Shown here: one piece after another, positions 16,267-25,047 of the stretch
How positions within the stretch are numbered: the first letter of the stretch is position 1
How the letters are laid out: every line of letters starts with the position of its first letter
Program-made: the position numbers and the translations under genes
Assembly (NCBI GenBank): GCA_025057795.1
Contig: JANXEP010000039.1
Location: 1 to 64,000, forward strand
Length of the DNA stretch: 64,000 nt
Source of the DNA: Candidatus Bathyarchaeota archaeon
Lineage (GTDB): Archaea > Thermoproteota > Bathyarchaeia > Bathyarchaeales > UBA233
Direction: 5' to 3'
The notes under the pieces: generated by a model
What the model saw: only the letters and a program-made list of their open reading frames with translations
The model's database searches: none
What the model was told of the DNA's origin: nothing

Positions 16267-17922
16267 CTAAGCCTCTTTCATTAACGCACCCTTATATTTT
16301 TCAACTAGCTCCTGCCAGTTAGATGGAAGCTCAATCTTCTCTGTCACTACGTCGACGACGCTTGGCCCCAGTAAAGCGATCCACCTTCCAGGCCCACCAG
16401 TCACCACAATATCTATCATTCTTTCGTTTTGGAATACTGGCAGTAAATCGTCATCATTGAGGGCTTCAAACTCCTTTGGCCAGCGCTCGCGGGGCATCTG
16501 CTGGAGGGGAGATTTAGCCTTGGGTATTCGAGTGTACTGGAAAAGGAACCGCCTAATATCCTGTTTTGTCCATCCAGCTTTAGCCATCTCATTTGCATTT
16601 TCAGGTGGAATTAACGCAATCACGCGGCCGGGCCAAACCGGGCCGTGCATTATGCGTGTGCGCAGTTCTCTGAGGACATCTTTGGGCGTGGTTGCTATAA
16701 ATTGGATGTAGGAGTTCGGCGCTGAAAAGGTGATTGTGCTATCCTCTTTGTTGTAGCCCCTCTCCACGTGTAGGGGCGTCCACGGGCTTTCCTCCTCATT
16801 CTCCCCAATCACTGTGGTGTACTTGCCCGGATGCCCAAGGGTGCCCATGTCGTGCACGCCAGGCCTAGCCCCTCCGGTATTCTGCACTATCAAACCAAGC
16901 GCCCGTCCAATACAGCTGTTTGTCAGCCATCCTGGCCCCACTGCACCGCTGCGGCAGTTAATGTTTAAGTCCCTGCGGATCGGCCCGTTAATGACCCAGC
17001 ATCTACTCCAAGACCCTGTGCTAGCCGTCACCACTGGGTAGGTTACTTTCAGGAGGGCTTTCATGCCGGCTATTAAAATTGGCATGTGTATTGGGAGGCA
17101 ACCTGCCATAACCGCATTAATGGCTATCGTTTCTACGGTGAGTATTCCGCCGCGGGGCTCCATTACGCCTAATTCCATATCGCGTGGAAGGTCTGTTCCC
17201 CGAAGCATCTCTTCAACAGCTTCCTTTGTTGGCGGGATTATGGGCAAACCGTCAGTCCACCACTTCGCGTAAAAGTGTCGGTTGATCTCTTGAAAAGTGC
17301 CTCTAAAAGTGCGCTCCTCCGGCTTCTCGACTGCTCTACGAAGCCCAGCTTCGGGTATCGTTTTGGTTAACGCGTCGACTATTGAATTTACGACAGCGTC
17401 GGATACTGCTTTTCGGATGGTTTCAATATCTGTGGTGAAAGATCCTGCGGGAATCACCACATGGGGGAGAACCCTCCCGCCTCCACGCTGCATTGAGTTG
17501 TTCTCATAATCTAATTCGAATCCGGGTGTAACCAATCCGACTGTTGGTATTCCCACATCTTCAATGCACGAAAGTTCCCACGCCAGGAACTTCGTGCATG
17601 CGCCTCAGTCTCCCATCGCGCCTATTACTACGTCAGCTTCCCTTGAGGCCCACTTTTTCACTTCTTCCAAGTCTCTCTCGCTTAAGACGAAAGTTGGCGT
17701 TGCAAAATAGCTGAATTTTGCGTCTGGAAACCTGCTCGCCAATTTTTCCTTGACAACCTCCAATGTGGGAAAGGCCATGCTCTTGCTGTTGTTGACTAAG
17801 CCTATTCTCTTGCCTGCCAGCGTGGCAGCGCGGGGCGCGTAGGGCTTTGGAGCCATTGCAACCTCCCTTTTTCTCGCCAACGGAACTAGAACTTCGAATG
17901 TTTCACTCATGCTAACCCCCAT
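16267..17922 (-). CDS. UGSC-family selenoprotein with long C-terminal domain
   Basis: 551 residues when UGA at 17607-17605 is read as Sec106. The N-terminal about 180 residues match the UGSC (seleno)protein family: RIGLVNNSKSMAFPTL, then VVIGAMGD-U-GACT, giving U-G-A-C where the family has U/C-G-S-C, followed by DVGIPTVGLVTPGF. The remaining about 370 residues (from FYAKWWTDGLPIIPPT near 205) are a second domain that I associate with larger members of this family but cannot assign biochemically; it has Cys in CWVINGP and SCIGRALG. Without readthrough this would be two broken genes of 105 and 429 residues abutting in the same frame. It is divergent from thioredoxin reductase, which hints at a thiol/selenol redox enzyme. 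Confidence 0.88.
17605..17607 (-). other. UGA selenocysteine codon in the UGSC gene
   Basis: In-frame TGA at codon 106, flanked by GAMGD before and GACTKF after. The position coincides with the Sec of the UGSC motif, and the frame stays open for 445 codons after it. Confidence 0.85.
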
Positions 17923-18069
17923 TTTAGGGGAGAATGCATAAGCTATTTAAAACTTATGATAATCGCAGCGCAGCCAATCAGAGCGGCACTTACTAGACTT
18001 AATTAGCTATCAGGTGTGATAAGAAATTAATATGAGGCTTCCCATAAAACCGCATGGGGTTGAAACAGA
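17923..18069. promoter_or_regulatory. Divergent promoter region, UGSC gene and trxB
   Basis: A 147-base spacer between divergent starts. AAATTAATATG at 18024-18034 is a TATA-like element for trxB. On the minus strand TTTTAAATAG at about 17944-17953 is a candidate for the UGSC gene. Shared control of both genes is plausible but not shown. Confidence 0.4.
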
Positions 18070-18981
18070 ATGTATGATGTGGCAATTGTAGGTTCAGGGC
18101 CGGCTGGTCTATCAGCGGCCATTTACTGCTGTCGAGCTGGACTTAAAGTGATTGTGTTTGAGAAAGATTGTCTCGGCGGACAAGTGGTAAACATCGAGCG
18201 GGTTGAAAATTATCCGGGTTTTCCGGATGGAGTTATGGGGTCTGAATTGGCTGGAAAGATGGTTAAGCAGGCTATGAATGTTGGCGCTGAAATAACCTTT
18301 GCAGAAGTAACTGGAATAGAATTTATGGGCGCAAAAGAAATCTTACTACAAACAAACTCTGGCCAATACCTAGTAAAATCTTTGATTATAGCGGGTGGCT
18401 CGCATCCAAAGCGGCTTGGAGTCCCGGGGGAGGAGAAGCTGCTGGGGAAAGGTGTAAGCTACTGCGCCATGTGCGACAGCTCCTATTTTGTTAACAAGGC
18501 CGTGGCCGTGGTGGGCGGAAGCGACGCCGCCCTTTCAGAAGCCCTTTACCTTAGCAAAATGGCCTCGCGGGTAATCATCATAGCGCGGCGTCAACTGAGA
18601 GCCCAAAAAATACTCATAGATAGAGTTGACTCTAACAATAAAATTGAGAAGCTTTGCGGATACACCGTTGAGTCGATAATTGGCGAAGGTTGGGTTACAG
18701 GCGCAGAGCTCAGGAACCAACAAACAGGTGAGAAAATCACCTTGTCAGTTGAGGGCGTGCTAATCCACGCTGGTTTAGAACCAAACACAGAATTTCTTAA
18801 GGGTAAAGTTGCCCTAGACGAAAACGGCCAAATAATTGTCAACGAGTTGATGGAAACAAATATTCCAGGAGTGCTCGCCGCGGGGGATATACGTAGCAAG
18901 TCTCCCCGTCAAATCAGCAGTGCTGTCGGAGATGGCGTTATCGCCGCATCATCCGCCATAAGATACCTAACAGCACAGTGA
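18070..18981 (+). CDS. trxB: Thioredoxin reductase (TrxB-like)
   Basis: 303 residues. N-terminal FAD site VGSGPAGLSAAIY, then GGQVV...VENYPGFP typical of TrxB. The redox-active CAMC (C-x2-C) lies at about 135-138 in GVSYCAMCDS. An NADPH-type GG motif VAVVGGSDAALSEALYL and a C-terminal AAGDIRSKSPRQISSAVGDG complete the fold. The usual NADPH-binding HRR is replaced by ARRQLRA, so the electron donor may differ. It lies back to back with the UGSC selenoprotein gene, a context suggesting that it may reduce that protein directly or through a small carrier. Confidence 0.9.
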   Translation: MYDVAIVGSGPAGLSAAIYCCRAGLKVIVFEKDCLGGQVVNIERVENYPGFPDGVMGSELAGKMVKQAMNVGAEITFAEVTGIEFMGAKEILLQTNSGQYLVKSLIIAGGSHPKRLGVPGEEKLLGKGVSYCAMCDSSYFVNKAVAVVGGSDAALSEALYLSKMASRVIIIARRQLRAQKILIDRVDSNNKIEKLCGYTVESIIGEGWVTGAELRNQQTGEKITLSVEGVLIHAGLEPNTEFLKGKVALDENGQIIVNELMETNIPGVLAAGDIRSKSPRQISSAVGDGVIAASSAIRYLTAQ

Positions 18982-19146
18982 AAAGTAGCCAGCACTCAGG
19001 TTGAAGCTGCTCAGACGGAAAGATTATAAAAAACGCATTTTACAAGCAGTTTAAACGAAGCCCAAGATTCCAAGGTAGACAGTTTTAATTGTAAATTGGC
19101 AAAAGTTTTAAGATGTATCTAAGTAATTTGAAATACGCCTTTATAG

Positions 19147-19713
19147 ATGGTGAACATGATGAGCAAAATTCAGAATCCAGAATCTTTGAGGTTTTCAGAT
19201 GTTGATTCTGGCGCCGCCTGTTTGCATAGGATAAGTTTAAGGGTGAACGGCAAACTACACGAGATCAGCGTAGCTTCCCATTGGACGCTGCAGCAGGTTT
19301 TGAGGGATGTGTTGGGCTTTACTTCTGTGAAAGACATGTGTTTGGGACATGGAGCGTGCGGTAGCTGTACCGTTCTTTTAGATGGAAAGCCTGTTTTATC
19401 CTGTTTAACTTTAGCCTTGGATTGTGATGGGAAAAATGTGGAAACAGCCGAAGGAATAGAAGTTAGGCATCCCCTTGTAGAGGCTTTCATAAAACTTCAT
19501 GCCTTTCAGTGTGGCTACTGTACACCCGGCTTTGTGGTAACCGCCAAGGCGCTGCTTGACCGGAAAAAGGACCTAACCGTTGAAGATGTCGTCGAAGCTT
19601 TAAGCGGTAATATTTGTAGGTGTGGAACCTATCCCGTCGTTGTTAACGCTGTATTGGAAGTTGCTGAAAAACTTAGGAAGCCCGGGGTTGGTGGCGAAGT
19701 TGGAAGCCCGTAG
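19147..19713 (+). CDS. Molybdenum hydroxylase [2Fe-2S] subunit
   Basis: 188 residues, xanthine dehydrogenase/CO dehydrogenase small-subunit family. Plant-type [2Fe-2S] ligands CLGHGACGSC and a downstream SC. The second cluster is in FQCGYCTPGF and GNICRCGTYPV. An N-terminal extension of about 30 residues precedes the ferredoxin fold; several ATGs (19147, 19156, 19159) make the start uncertain. It is followed by the large subunit. No FAD subunit is adjacent, so this enzyme may be a two-subunit type or may borrow a flavin subunit. Confidence 0.92.
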   Translation: MVNMMSKIQNPESLRFSDVDSGAACLHRISLRVNGKLHEISVASHWTLQQVLRDVLGFTSVKDMCLGHGACGSCTVLLDGKPVLSCLTLALDCDGKNVETAEGIEVRHPLVEAFIKLHAFQCGYCTPGFVVTAKALLDRKKDLTVEDVVEALSGNICRCGTYPVVVNAVLEVAEKLRKPGVGGEVGSP

Positions 19714-19756
19714 ACTAATTAGGCCTTTGAGGGAGAACCCCTATTTCACCTTCCTA

Positions 19757-22114
19757 ATGTGGGGTTTTCCAGATGATCCCGAATTCGAGCTTATTGGAAA
19801 GCCTTTACCCCCAAAGGACGCCGAGAAGGCTACTGGACATGCTGTTTATGTGAGCGACGTTAGGCTCCCGGGGATGCTTTACGCTAAATGGCTTACTTCG
19901 CCCTATGCCCACGCAAAGGTTAAGCGTGTCGACGTCGGCGAGGCTAAAGCGCTTCCAGGCGTGGTGGACGTGCTTGTCTGCGGCGACCCAGACTTAGCTT
20001 CGCCGTTGCATCTTGAAGGCTTAGGCGCAGGCTGGAACGTTAAGATCCCGGACTGGGCTTTCGTTTTACCCTCTGAGGCTGTTTATGAAGGCCAGCCTGT
20101 GGGCGTGGCTGTATGCGCCCAGTCGCCGGAAATATGCGATGAGGCTTTAAGGCGTGTTAGGGTTGAGTGGGAGCAGCTTCCATTCGTTTTAGACAGAGAT
20201 GAAGCCCTAAAGCCGGACGCCCCAATAACCCAGTTTTTCAGAAACCAAACCGACAACATAGTGAGGGAACTCCCCATGACGAGGGGTGAAACAAAATTTG
20301 TTCAGGGCGACATAGAGGAAGGCTTTAGACAGGCAGACCGCATAATCGAGTTCGAAATAAAATGTGCAGTGAACACCATAGCGGGTGTTGAACCGTTCCA
20401 CAGCATAGCTTGGCTCCATGACGGATACTTAGACCTATGGGTACGCCATCAGCTTCCACAAGGCAATCAGTTGGCCGTTATGCCTGCCGCCCAATTGGCG
20501 GGCGTGCCTATGAATAACGTAAGATGCCACCAGGCTTATGTTGCAGGCACGTTCGGCGGGATCACTTTTCTAGGTAACAGTGTTATCCCAGTGCTTTTGG
20601 CTACATTGTTCTCCAAGCGCACAGGACGCCCCGTAAAGGTGATTGCAGACTGGACGCCTTTTTCGGGTATAACATGCGAGGAGGAAGGCCGCTACACGTT
20701 CAAGGTTGGATTTAAAAACGACGGCACAGTAACAGCCATCCAAGTGCTGTCCAATGGCACTTATGGATATGCTGGCTTAACAATACCTGGAAGTAAGAAG
20801 CTTCCAAAGGCCACAGCGGTCAAAAACATATACTGCGAGTCCGTCTACCCATACGTGAACAAGGCGCCATGTGTATGTTATAGACATGGAACGCAGGAAA
20901 CAATACCCTTCATAGAGGTATTCAACAGAGTGGCTGCGGAACTTGACATGGACCCGACGGAGGTAGCCCTAAAAAACGACGGCTGCTACGGCCACCCAAT
21001 GCACCCGGACATGGATGAGATTAAACGTGAACAAGGGTTCCCAATAAGGGACAGCCTAAAAGAATGCATAGAGGCGGGCAAAAAAGCCATAGGGTGGGAA
21101 GGGAAATGGCATCCGCCAGCAGCCAAAAAACTGCCCAACGGAAAATACCATGGCGTAGCATTCGCGTGGACAAAAGTGTGGAGGGCTGGGCCCGAAGGCC
21201 CCGTCAGACTAAGCGGCAGCGTCTTCTTTAAGTTCGACGGCACCGTCCTCATTAAGGCTCAGCGCAGTTTTGTTGGGCTTTCAGAGCCCACAACATATTG
21301 TCAAGTGTTTGCTGAGGAAGCGGGGCTACGCTATGAGGACGTGGGCTTTGACAATCAGTTTATGGAAGCGCCCATAGCTACGCCCGGCGGAAGCGGCGGA
21401 CTAGAATGGAACTCGGCTATAATGAAGGGGCTTGGAATAAAGACAAGGCAGAAGCTTTTAGAGGTTGCAGCCAAACACTTTGGCAAGTCGCCGCAGGAGC
21501 TAACAGTCAAAGACAGCGTTGTCTTTGAGAAGGGTAATCCGCAGAACAGAATAACCGTCAGGGACCTTGTCAGAAGATACTACTACGAGTTTCGCGGAGG
21601 CATTTTCGCCGACGGCTGGGATTACGTGAAGGGCATTGAGATGCCGCCATCCCCTCGGAAGGTTTACTTCTGGGGCAGGCAGGTAGCTTTCTTGGAAGTT
21701 GAGGTTGACTCTGAAACAGGCGGTGTGGAGATTAAAAACCTTGTTATAGTGAATGATGCTGGTAAGGTTATCAATCCCCACGGGGTTTCAGGCCAACAGT
21801 ATGGGGGCGCCTATATGGGGCTTGGAAGGGCTTGGACTGAGGAGATAGTTTACGACCCCCTCACAGGAGTAAAACTGAATGATGACCTTTCACAGTACGG
21901 TGTACTATCCATGGGGGACATTTTCCCAACCCACTGCATAGCGGTTGAAACAATGCTGGGCTACGGCGCATACGGAAACTTCGGCATAGGTGAAAACTGC
22001 AGCTGCCTCGTTCGAGCCGTGCTGAGGGCAGCCATACAGAATGCTATAGGAAAATGGATAAACGAGGATCCGATAACGCCGGACAAAATCCTAAAAGCTC
22101 TAGGAAAAGCCTAA
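19757..22114 (+). CDS. Molybdenum hydroxylase large (molybdopterin) subunit
   Basis: About 785 residues, XDH/aldehyde oxidase large-subunit family. The N-terminal domain starts with LIGKPLPPKDAEKATGHAVYVSDV. The C-terminus has YGAYGNFGIGEN, where the Glu aligns with the catalytic Glu of the family (GxGE). The frame is open from 19622, but ATG 19757 leaves a normal N-terminus and a 43-base gap from the small-subunit stop; a GTG at 19691 is an alternative. Substrate unknown: a purine, aldehyde, nicotinate or aromatic acyl compound are all possible. The paralogue at 39232-41526 has a complete three-gene set. Confidence 0.9.
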   Translation: MWGFPDDPEFELIGKPLPPKDAEKATGHAVYVSDVRLPGMLYAKWLTSPYAHAKVKRVDVGEAKALPGVVDVLVCGDPDLASPLHLEGLGAGWNVKIPDWAFVLPSEAVYEGQPVGVAVCAQSPEICDEALRRVRVEWEQLPFVLDRDEALKPDAPITQFFRNQTDNIVRELPMTRGETKFVQGDIEEGFRQADRIIEFEIKCAVNTIAGVEPFHSIAWLHDGYLDLWVRHQLPQGNQLAVMPAAQLAGVPMNNVRCHQAYVAGTFGGITFLGNSVIPVLLATLFSKRTGRPVKVIADWTPFSGITCEEEGRYTFKVGFKNDGTVTAIQVLSNGTYGYAGLTIPGSKKLPKATAVKNIYCESVYPYVNKAPCVCYRHGTQETIPFIEVFNRVAAELDMDPTEVALKNDGCYGHPMHPDMDEIKREQGFPIRDSLKECIEAGKKAIGWEGKWHPPAAKKLPNGKYHGVAFAWTKVWRAGPEGPVRLSGSVFFKFDGTVLIKAQRSFVGLSEPTTYCQVFAEEAGLRYEDVGFDNQFMEAPIATPGGSGGLEWNSAIMKGLGIKTRQKLLEVAAKHFGKSPQELTVKDSVVFEKGNPQNRITVRDLVRRYYYEFRGGIFADGWDYVKGIEMPPSPRKVYFWGRQVAFLEVEVDSETGGVEIKNLVIVNDAGKVINPHGVSGQQYGGAYMGLGRAWTEEIVYDPLTGVKLNDDLSQYGVLSMGDIFPTHCIAVETMLGYGAYGNFGIGENCSCLVRAVLRAAIQNAIGKWINEDPITPDKILKALGKA

Positions 22115-22158
22115 GTTTGCGCGCGCTTCGCCCCTTCTTTCGGCACTATTACTATTTC

Positions 22159-22410
22159 CTATCCTCCGGCTATTATTGAGATAATTGAAAATGTGTCGCC
22201 GTTGCTCAGTTTGAAGTCGGGTGGAAGACATCTAACGTCTTTGTTATTAAGCAATATAAGGGTGGATGACGTATCAATGGAAAATTTCCTGCTCAATGTT
22301 TGAAGGAACTGGTTTAACGTTGTTCCATCATCCACCTCTACGTGAGTATTGTCAAGTATTTGCTCGACGCTAACCATCCTTCCAATAAAGATAACCTTAA
22401 CGGTTATCAT
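22159..22410 (-). CDS. MoaD/ThiS-like sulfur carrier protein
   Basis: 83 residues, ubiquitin-like fold ending in the required Gly-Gly (SIIAGG). It lies just past the molybdenum hydroxylase large subunit, on the opposite strand and converging with it. Probably a pterin-dithiolene sulfur donor like the one at 2014-2274. A ThiS role cannot be ruled out. Confidence 0.8.
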   Translation of the reverse strand: MITVKVIFIGRMVSVEQILDNTHVEVDDGTTLNQFLQTLSRKFSIDTSSTLILLNNKDVRCLPPDFKLSNGDTFSIISIIAGG

Positions 22411-22567
22411 TTTATTTTCCTTTTCCTATCAATGCTTGCGTTACAAGCTTTAAAAATTTTGCTAAAGGGCATTCATAAACGCAACTTCGCGTCCGCAAGC
22501 GCAATAAGCTTGAATAATGCCTAATGACTTTACTACAACAACAAAATTGTGAAAAAGGGCGCAAAAG

Positions 22568-23254
22568 ATGTCTGAAATAATAGCTAAGGCTCATGCAGAA
22601 GGGCGAAAACACCTGCTTGAACACGAGGCCAAAGCTGTATGCCAAAAATATGGGATTCCAGTAACAAGGTTTGAGGTAGCTAACTCAGCGGAGGAAGCAG
22701 CAAAAATAGCTGAGCGCATAGGGTTTCCAGTGGTCTTGAAGATAGTTTCTCCCGATATAATGCATAAGTATGATGTGGGAGGAGTCATTTTAAATTTAAA
22801 ATCTGCTGAAGAGGTTAAAGACGCGTATAACCAAATGGTTAGAAACGTGAAAAAGCATAGGCCGGAAGCGAGAATTCTCGGCGTAAACGTGCAGGAGATG
22901 GCGCCGCCATCAACGGAGGTCATTGTCGGGGCGATGAAGGATCCGCAGTTCGGCCATGTCATAATGTTTGGGTTAGGCGGGATATTTGTTGAAGTTTTAA
23001 AAGATGTAACCTTTAGGGTAGCGCCGATAAGTGAGGATGACGCTGTGGAAATGATATATGAAATAAAGGCTAGTCCCCTTCTTAAGGGGTATAGAGGGCT
23101 GCCTCAGGCGGATGTGGAGGCTATAGTGAAAATCCTTTTAAGCGCTTCAAGGATGGTGATGGAAAATCAAGAAATAAAGGAACTAGACTTAAACCCCATA
23201 ATGGTTTATGAAAAAGGCGCAAAGACTGTTGACGCCAGAATAATTTTAGAATAA
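22568..23254 (+). CDS. Acetate-CoA ligase (ADP-forming), beta subunit
   Basis: 228 residues, an ATP-grasp protein matching the separate beta subunit of archaeal ACD. Features are the start LLEHEAKAVCQKYGIPVTRF, the ATP-grasp segment GFPVVLKIVSPDIMHKYDVGGVILNL, and ELDLNPIMVYEKG near the C-terminus. With the alpha subunit 36 bases downstream it converts acyl-CoA, ADP and phosphate to acid, CoA and ATP, the main substrate-level phosphorylation of many fermenting archaea. Confidence 0.92.
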   Translation: MSEIIAKAHAEGRKHLLEHEAKAVCQKYGIPVTRFEVANSAEEAAKIAERIGFPVVLKIVSPDIMHKYDVGGVILNLKSAEEVKDAYNQMVRNVKKHRPEARILGVNVQEMAPPSTEVIVGAMKDPQFGHVIMFGLGGIFVEVLKDVTFRVAPISEDDAVEMIYEIKASPLLKGYRGLPQADVEAIVKILLSASRMVMENQEIKELDLNPIMVYEKGAKTVDARIILE

Positions 23255-23290
23255 AAGGGTGGTTAATGCCGAAGCAGAAAGGTGGGCATT

Positions 23291-24808
23291 ATGGAGGGAT
23301 TAATAAAACAGCTTAACGTCTTCTTCAGCCCCAAATCCGTTGCCATTGTGGGAGCCACAAAAAAGATTAACAAGGCGGGACACGTAATACTGAAAAATTT
23401 CATTCAAAACAAGAAGAGGGGCGTTTTCAAGGGGGAGATTTACCCCGTTAACCCCCATGAAGATTCCATATTGGGGTTTAAGTGTTATCCGAAATTAACA
23501 GCGATTCCCGGAGAGCTTGAGCTTGCGGTCATCGTTGTCCCTGCTGAAGCCGTTCCGGAAATAATGGGGGATGCTGCAGCTAAAGGGGTTAGGGCTGTCG
23601 CCATAATAAGTTCAGGCTTCAGCGAGGTTGGAAAACGTGAGCTTGAAGAGAAGATTGTGGCTATAGCAAAAGAGTCGAATATACGCGTTTTGGGGCCTAA
23701 CTGTTTGGGGGTTTACGATTCAAAAACAGGCGTGGACATGCTATTTCTACCTGAAACAAAAGTCTTAACAACAGGCGAAGAGGTTGTTGCCACTCCGCGG
23801 CCCATGAAAGGCAACATTGCAATGGTGACACAGAGTGGAGCCTTTGGGATAGCGGTTCTAGACTACATGACGGGCCGCCAGATGGGCTTAAGCAAATTTG
23901 TCAGCTTTGGAAATAAGTGCGACGTAAACGAGGCGGAAATCCTCCATTACCTTCTTCACGACGAAGAAACCAAAGTCATAATGATGTATATTGAGGATGT
24001 GAAGGATGGGAGGATGTTCATGAAGGTTGCCTCAGAAGTTACAAAGAAAAAGCCATTAATAACCATAAAATCTGGGAAAACGCAGGCTGGTGCTAGGGCA
24101 GCTTCCTCCCACACGGGAGCTATGGTTGGTTCAGACCAAGTATACGAGGCAGTATTCAAGCAGACTGGAATTTTAAGGGCGAGGGACATGGAGGAATTTC
24201 TTAACATGGCAAAGGCGCTTTCCATGCAGCCTCCCGCCTCGGGGAAAAACGTTGCCATAATAACCGATGCTGGCGGGGCAGGGGTGATGGCTGCAGATGA
24301 ATGTGAATCCGTAGGGCTTGTAGTTAAACAGTTTTCAGAGGAAACCCTTCAAAAATTTGAAGCGCTTAAGGCGGAGGGAAAACTTCCCGTGTTTGCCACA
24401 AATATAAACCCAGTAGATGTAACGGGTTCCGCAACTTCAGAAATGTTCGAGTATGCAACAGAAATAGTTTTACAAGACCCGGAGATTCACGGCGTAATAC
24501 TGCTGGGGCTGCATCATGTGCCAGCGCTTCAGGAGGACTACATAGACAGGGTGGCTAGGGTTGCCGGCAACTATTACAAGCCGATTGTCGCATGCGATAT
24601 TGGAGAAACAGAAATGGCGCTGTACACTCGTTCAAGATTTGACAAGCTGGGTATTCCCGCCTACTCCTCTCCGGAAGACGCTGCACGCGCCATGGGCGCC
24701 CTCGTCAAATATGGGCTTTATCTGAAAAAGAACAGATATCTCCACGAGTACTTACAGAGCTTCTTCAAAGAAAAACAAGAAAGGTTGGGCGCCGGGGGTG
24801 GGATTTGA
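23291..24808 (+). CDS. Acetate-CoA ligase (ADP-forming), alpha subunit
   Basis: About 505 residues. N-terminal CoA-binding domain FFSPKSVAIVGATKK, succinyl-CoA-ligase-like domains with VTQSGAFGIAVLDYM, and the phospho-histidine motif SSHTGAMVGS. The ATG at 23291 follows GGTGG; a GTG at 23282 is possible. The last codons and the TGA stop overlap the 3' end of the convergent tRNA-Ser gene by 19 bases, so the final residues GAGGGI are antisense to the tRNA T-arm. The ligands accepted (acetyl-, branched or aryl-CoA) cannot be read from sequence. Confidence 0.93.
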   Translation: MEGLIKQLNVFFSPKSVAIVGATKKINKAGHVILKNFIQNKKRGVFKGEIYPVNPHEDSILGFKCYPKLTAIPGELELAVIVVPAEAVPEIMGDAAAKGVRAVAIISSGFSEVGKRELEEKIVAIAKESNIRVLGPNCLGVYDSKTGVDMLFLPETKVLTTGEEVVATPRPMKGNIAMVTQSGAFGIAVLDYMTGRQMGLSKFVSFGNKCDVNEAEILHYLLHDEETKVIMMYIEDVKDGRMFMKVASEVTKKKPLITIKSGKTQAGARAASSHTGAMVGSDQVYEAVFKQTGILRARDMEEFLNMAKALSMQPPASGKNVAIITDAGGAGVMAADECESVGLVVKQFSEETLQKFEALKAEGKLPVFATNINPVDVTGSATSEMFEYATEIVLQDPEIHGVILLGLHHVPALQEDYIDRVARVAGNYYKPIVACDIGETEMALYTRSRFDKLGIPAYSSPEDAARAMGALVKYGLYLKKNRYLHEYLQSFFKEKQERLGAGGGI

Positions 24809-24888
24809 ACCCACGCGGCCCAAACGGGCCACAGGCTTTTAGGCGGTTGTCTCCAGGCCTGCTCCCTACCTGACTAGGAGACCCCGGC
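24790..24888 (-). tRNA. tRNA-Ser (GGA) with a 13-nt intron
   Basis: Type II tRNA. Acceptor GCCGGGG pairs with CCCCGGC, discriminator G73 as in tRNA-Ser, D-stem TCCT with GGGA, T-stem GTGGG with CCCAC, and a long variable arm TGGCCC-GTTT-GGGCC. The anticodon stem CAGGC/GCCTG encloses 20 bases rather than 7. Taking an intron after position 37 (24850-24838, 13 nt) leaves loop CTGGAGA, anticodon GGA. CCA is not encoded. An alternative reading as tRNA-Leu (UAA) with an intron elsewhere in the loop is less likely because of the discriminator. The BHB of this intron is weak (only two of four central pairs). Confidence 0.85.
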
Positions 24889-25047
24889 TTTGGAATTACC
24901 GTGCATGCTTTCCCTCTTCGTTGTTAAAAATTCTGTCATAGCATCTATTATTTTTTCTTTCTTCGCATCGTTTGTTAGAAGAGTCCTATAAACTTGTTTA
25001 GAATGGCCCGCACTTTTTGTGGCTGAGGAGATTGGTAAAAAAAGTTC

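Noticed and set aside
16267..17922. Two separate genes of 105 and 429 codons
   Set aside because: Both pieces are in one frame, the UGA is at the family's Sec position, and the second piece has no sensible start before the motif.
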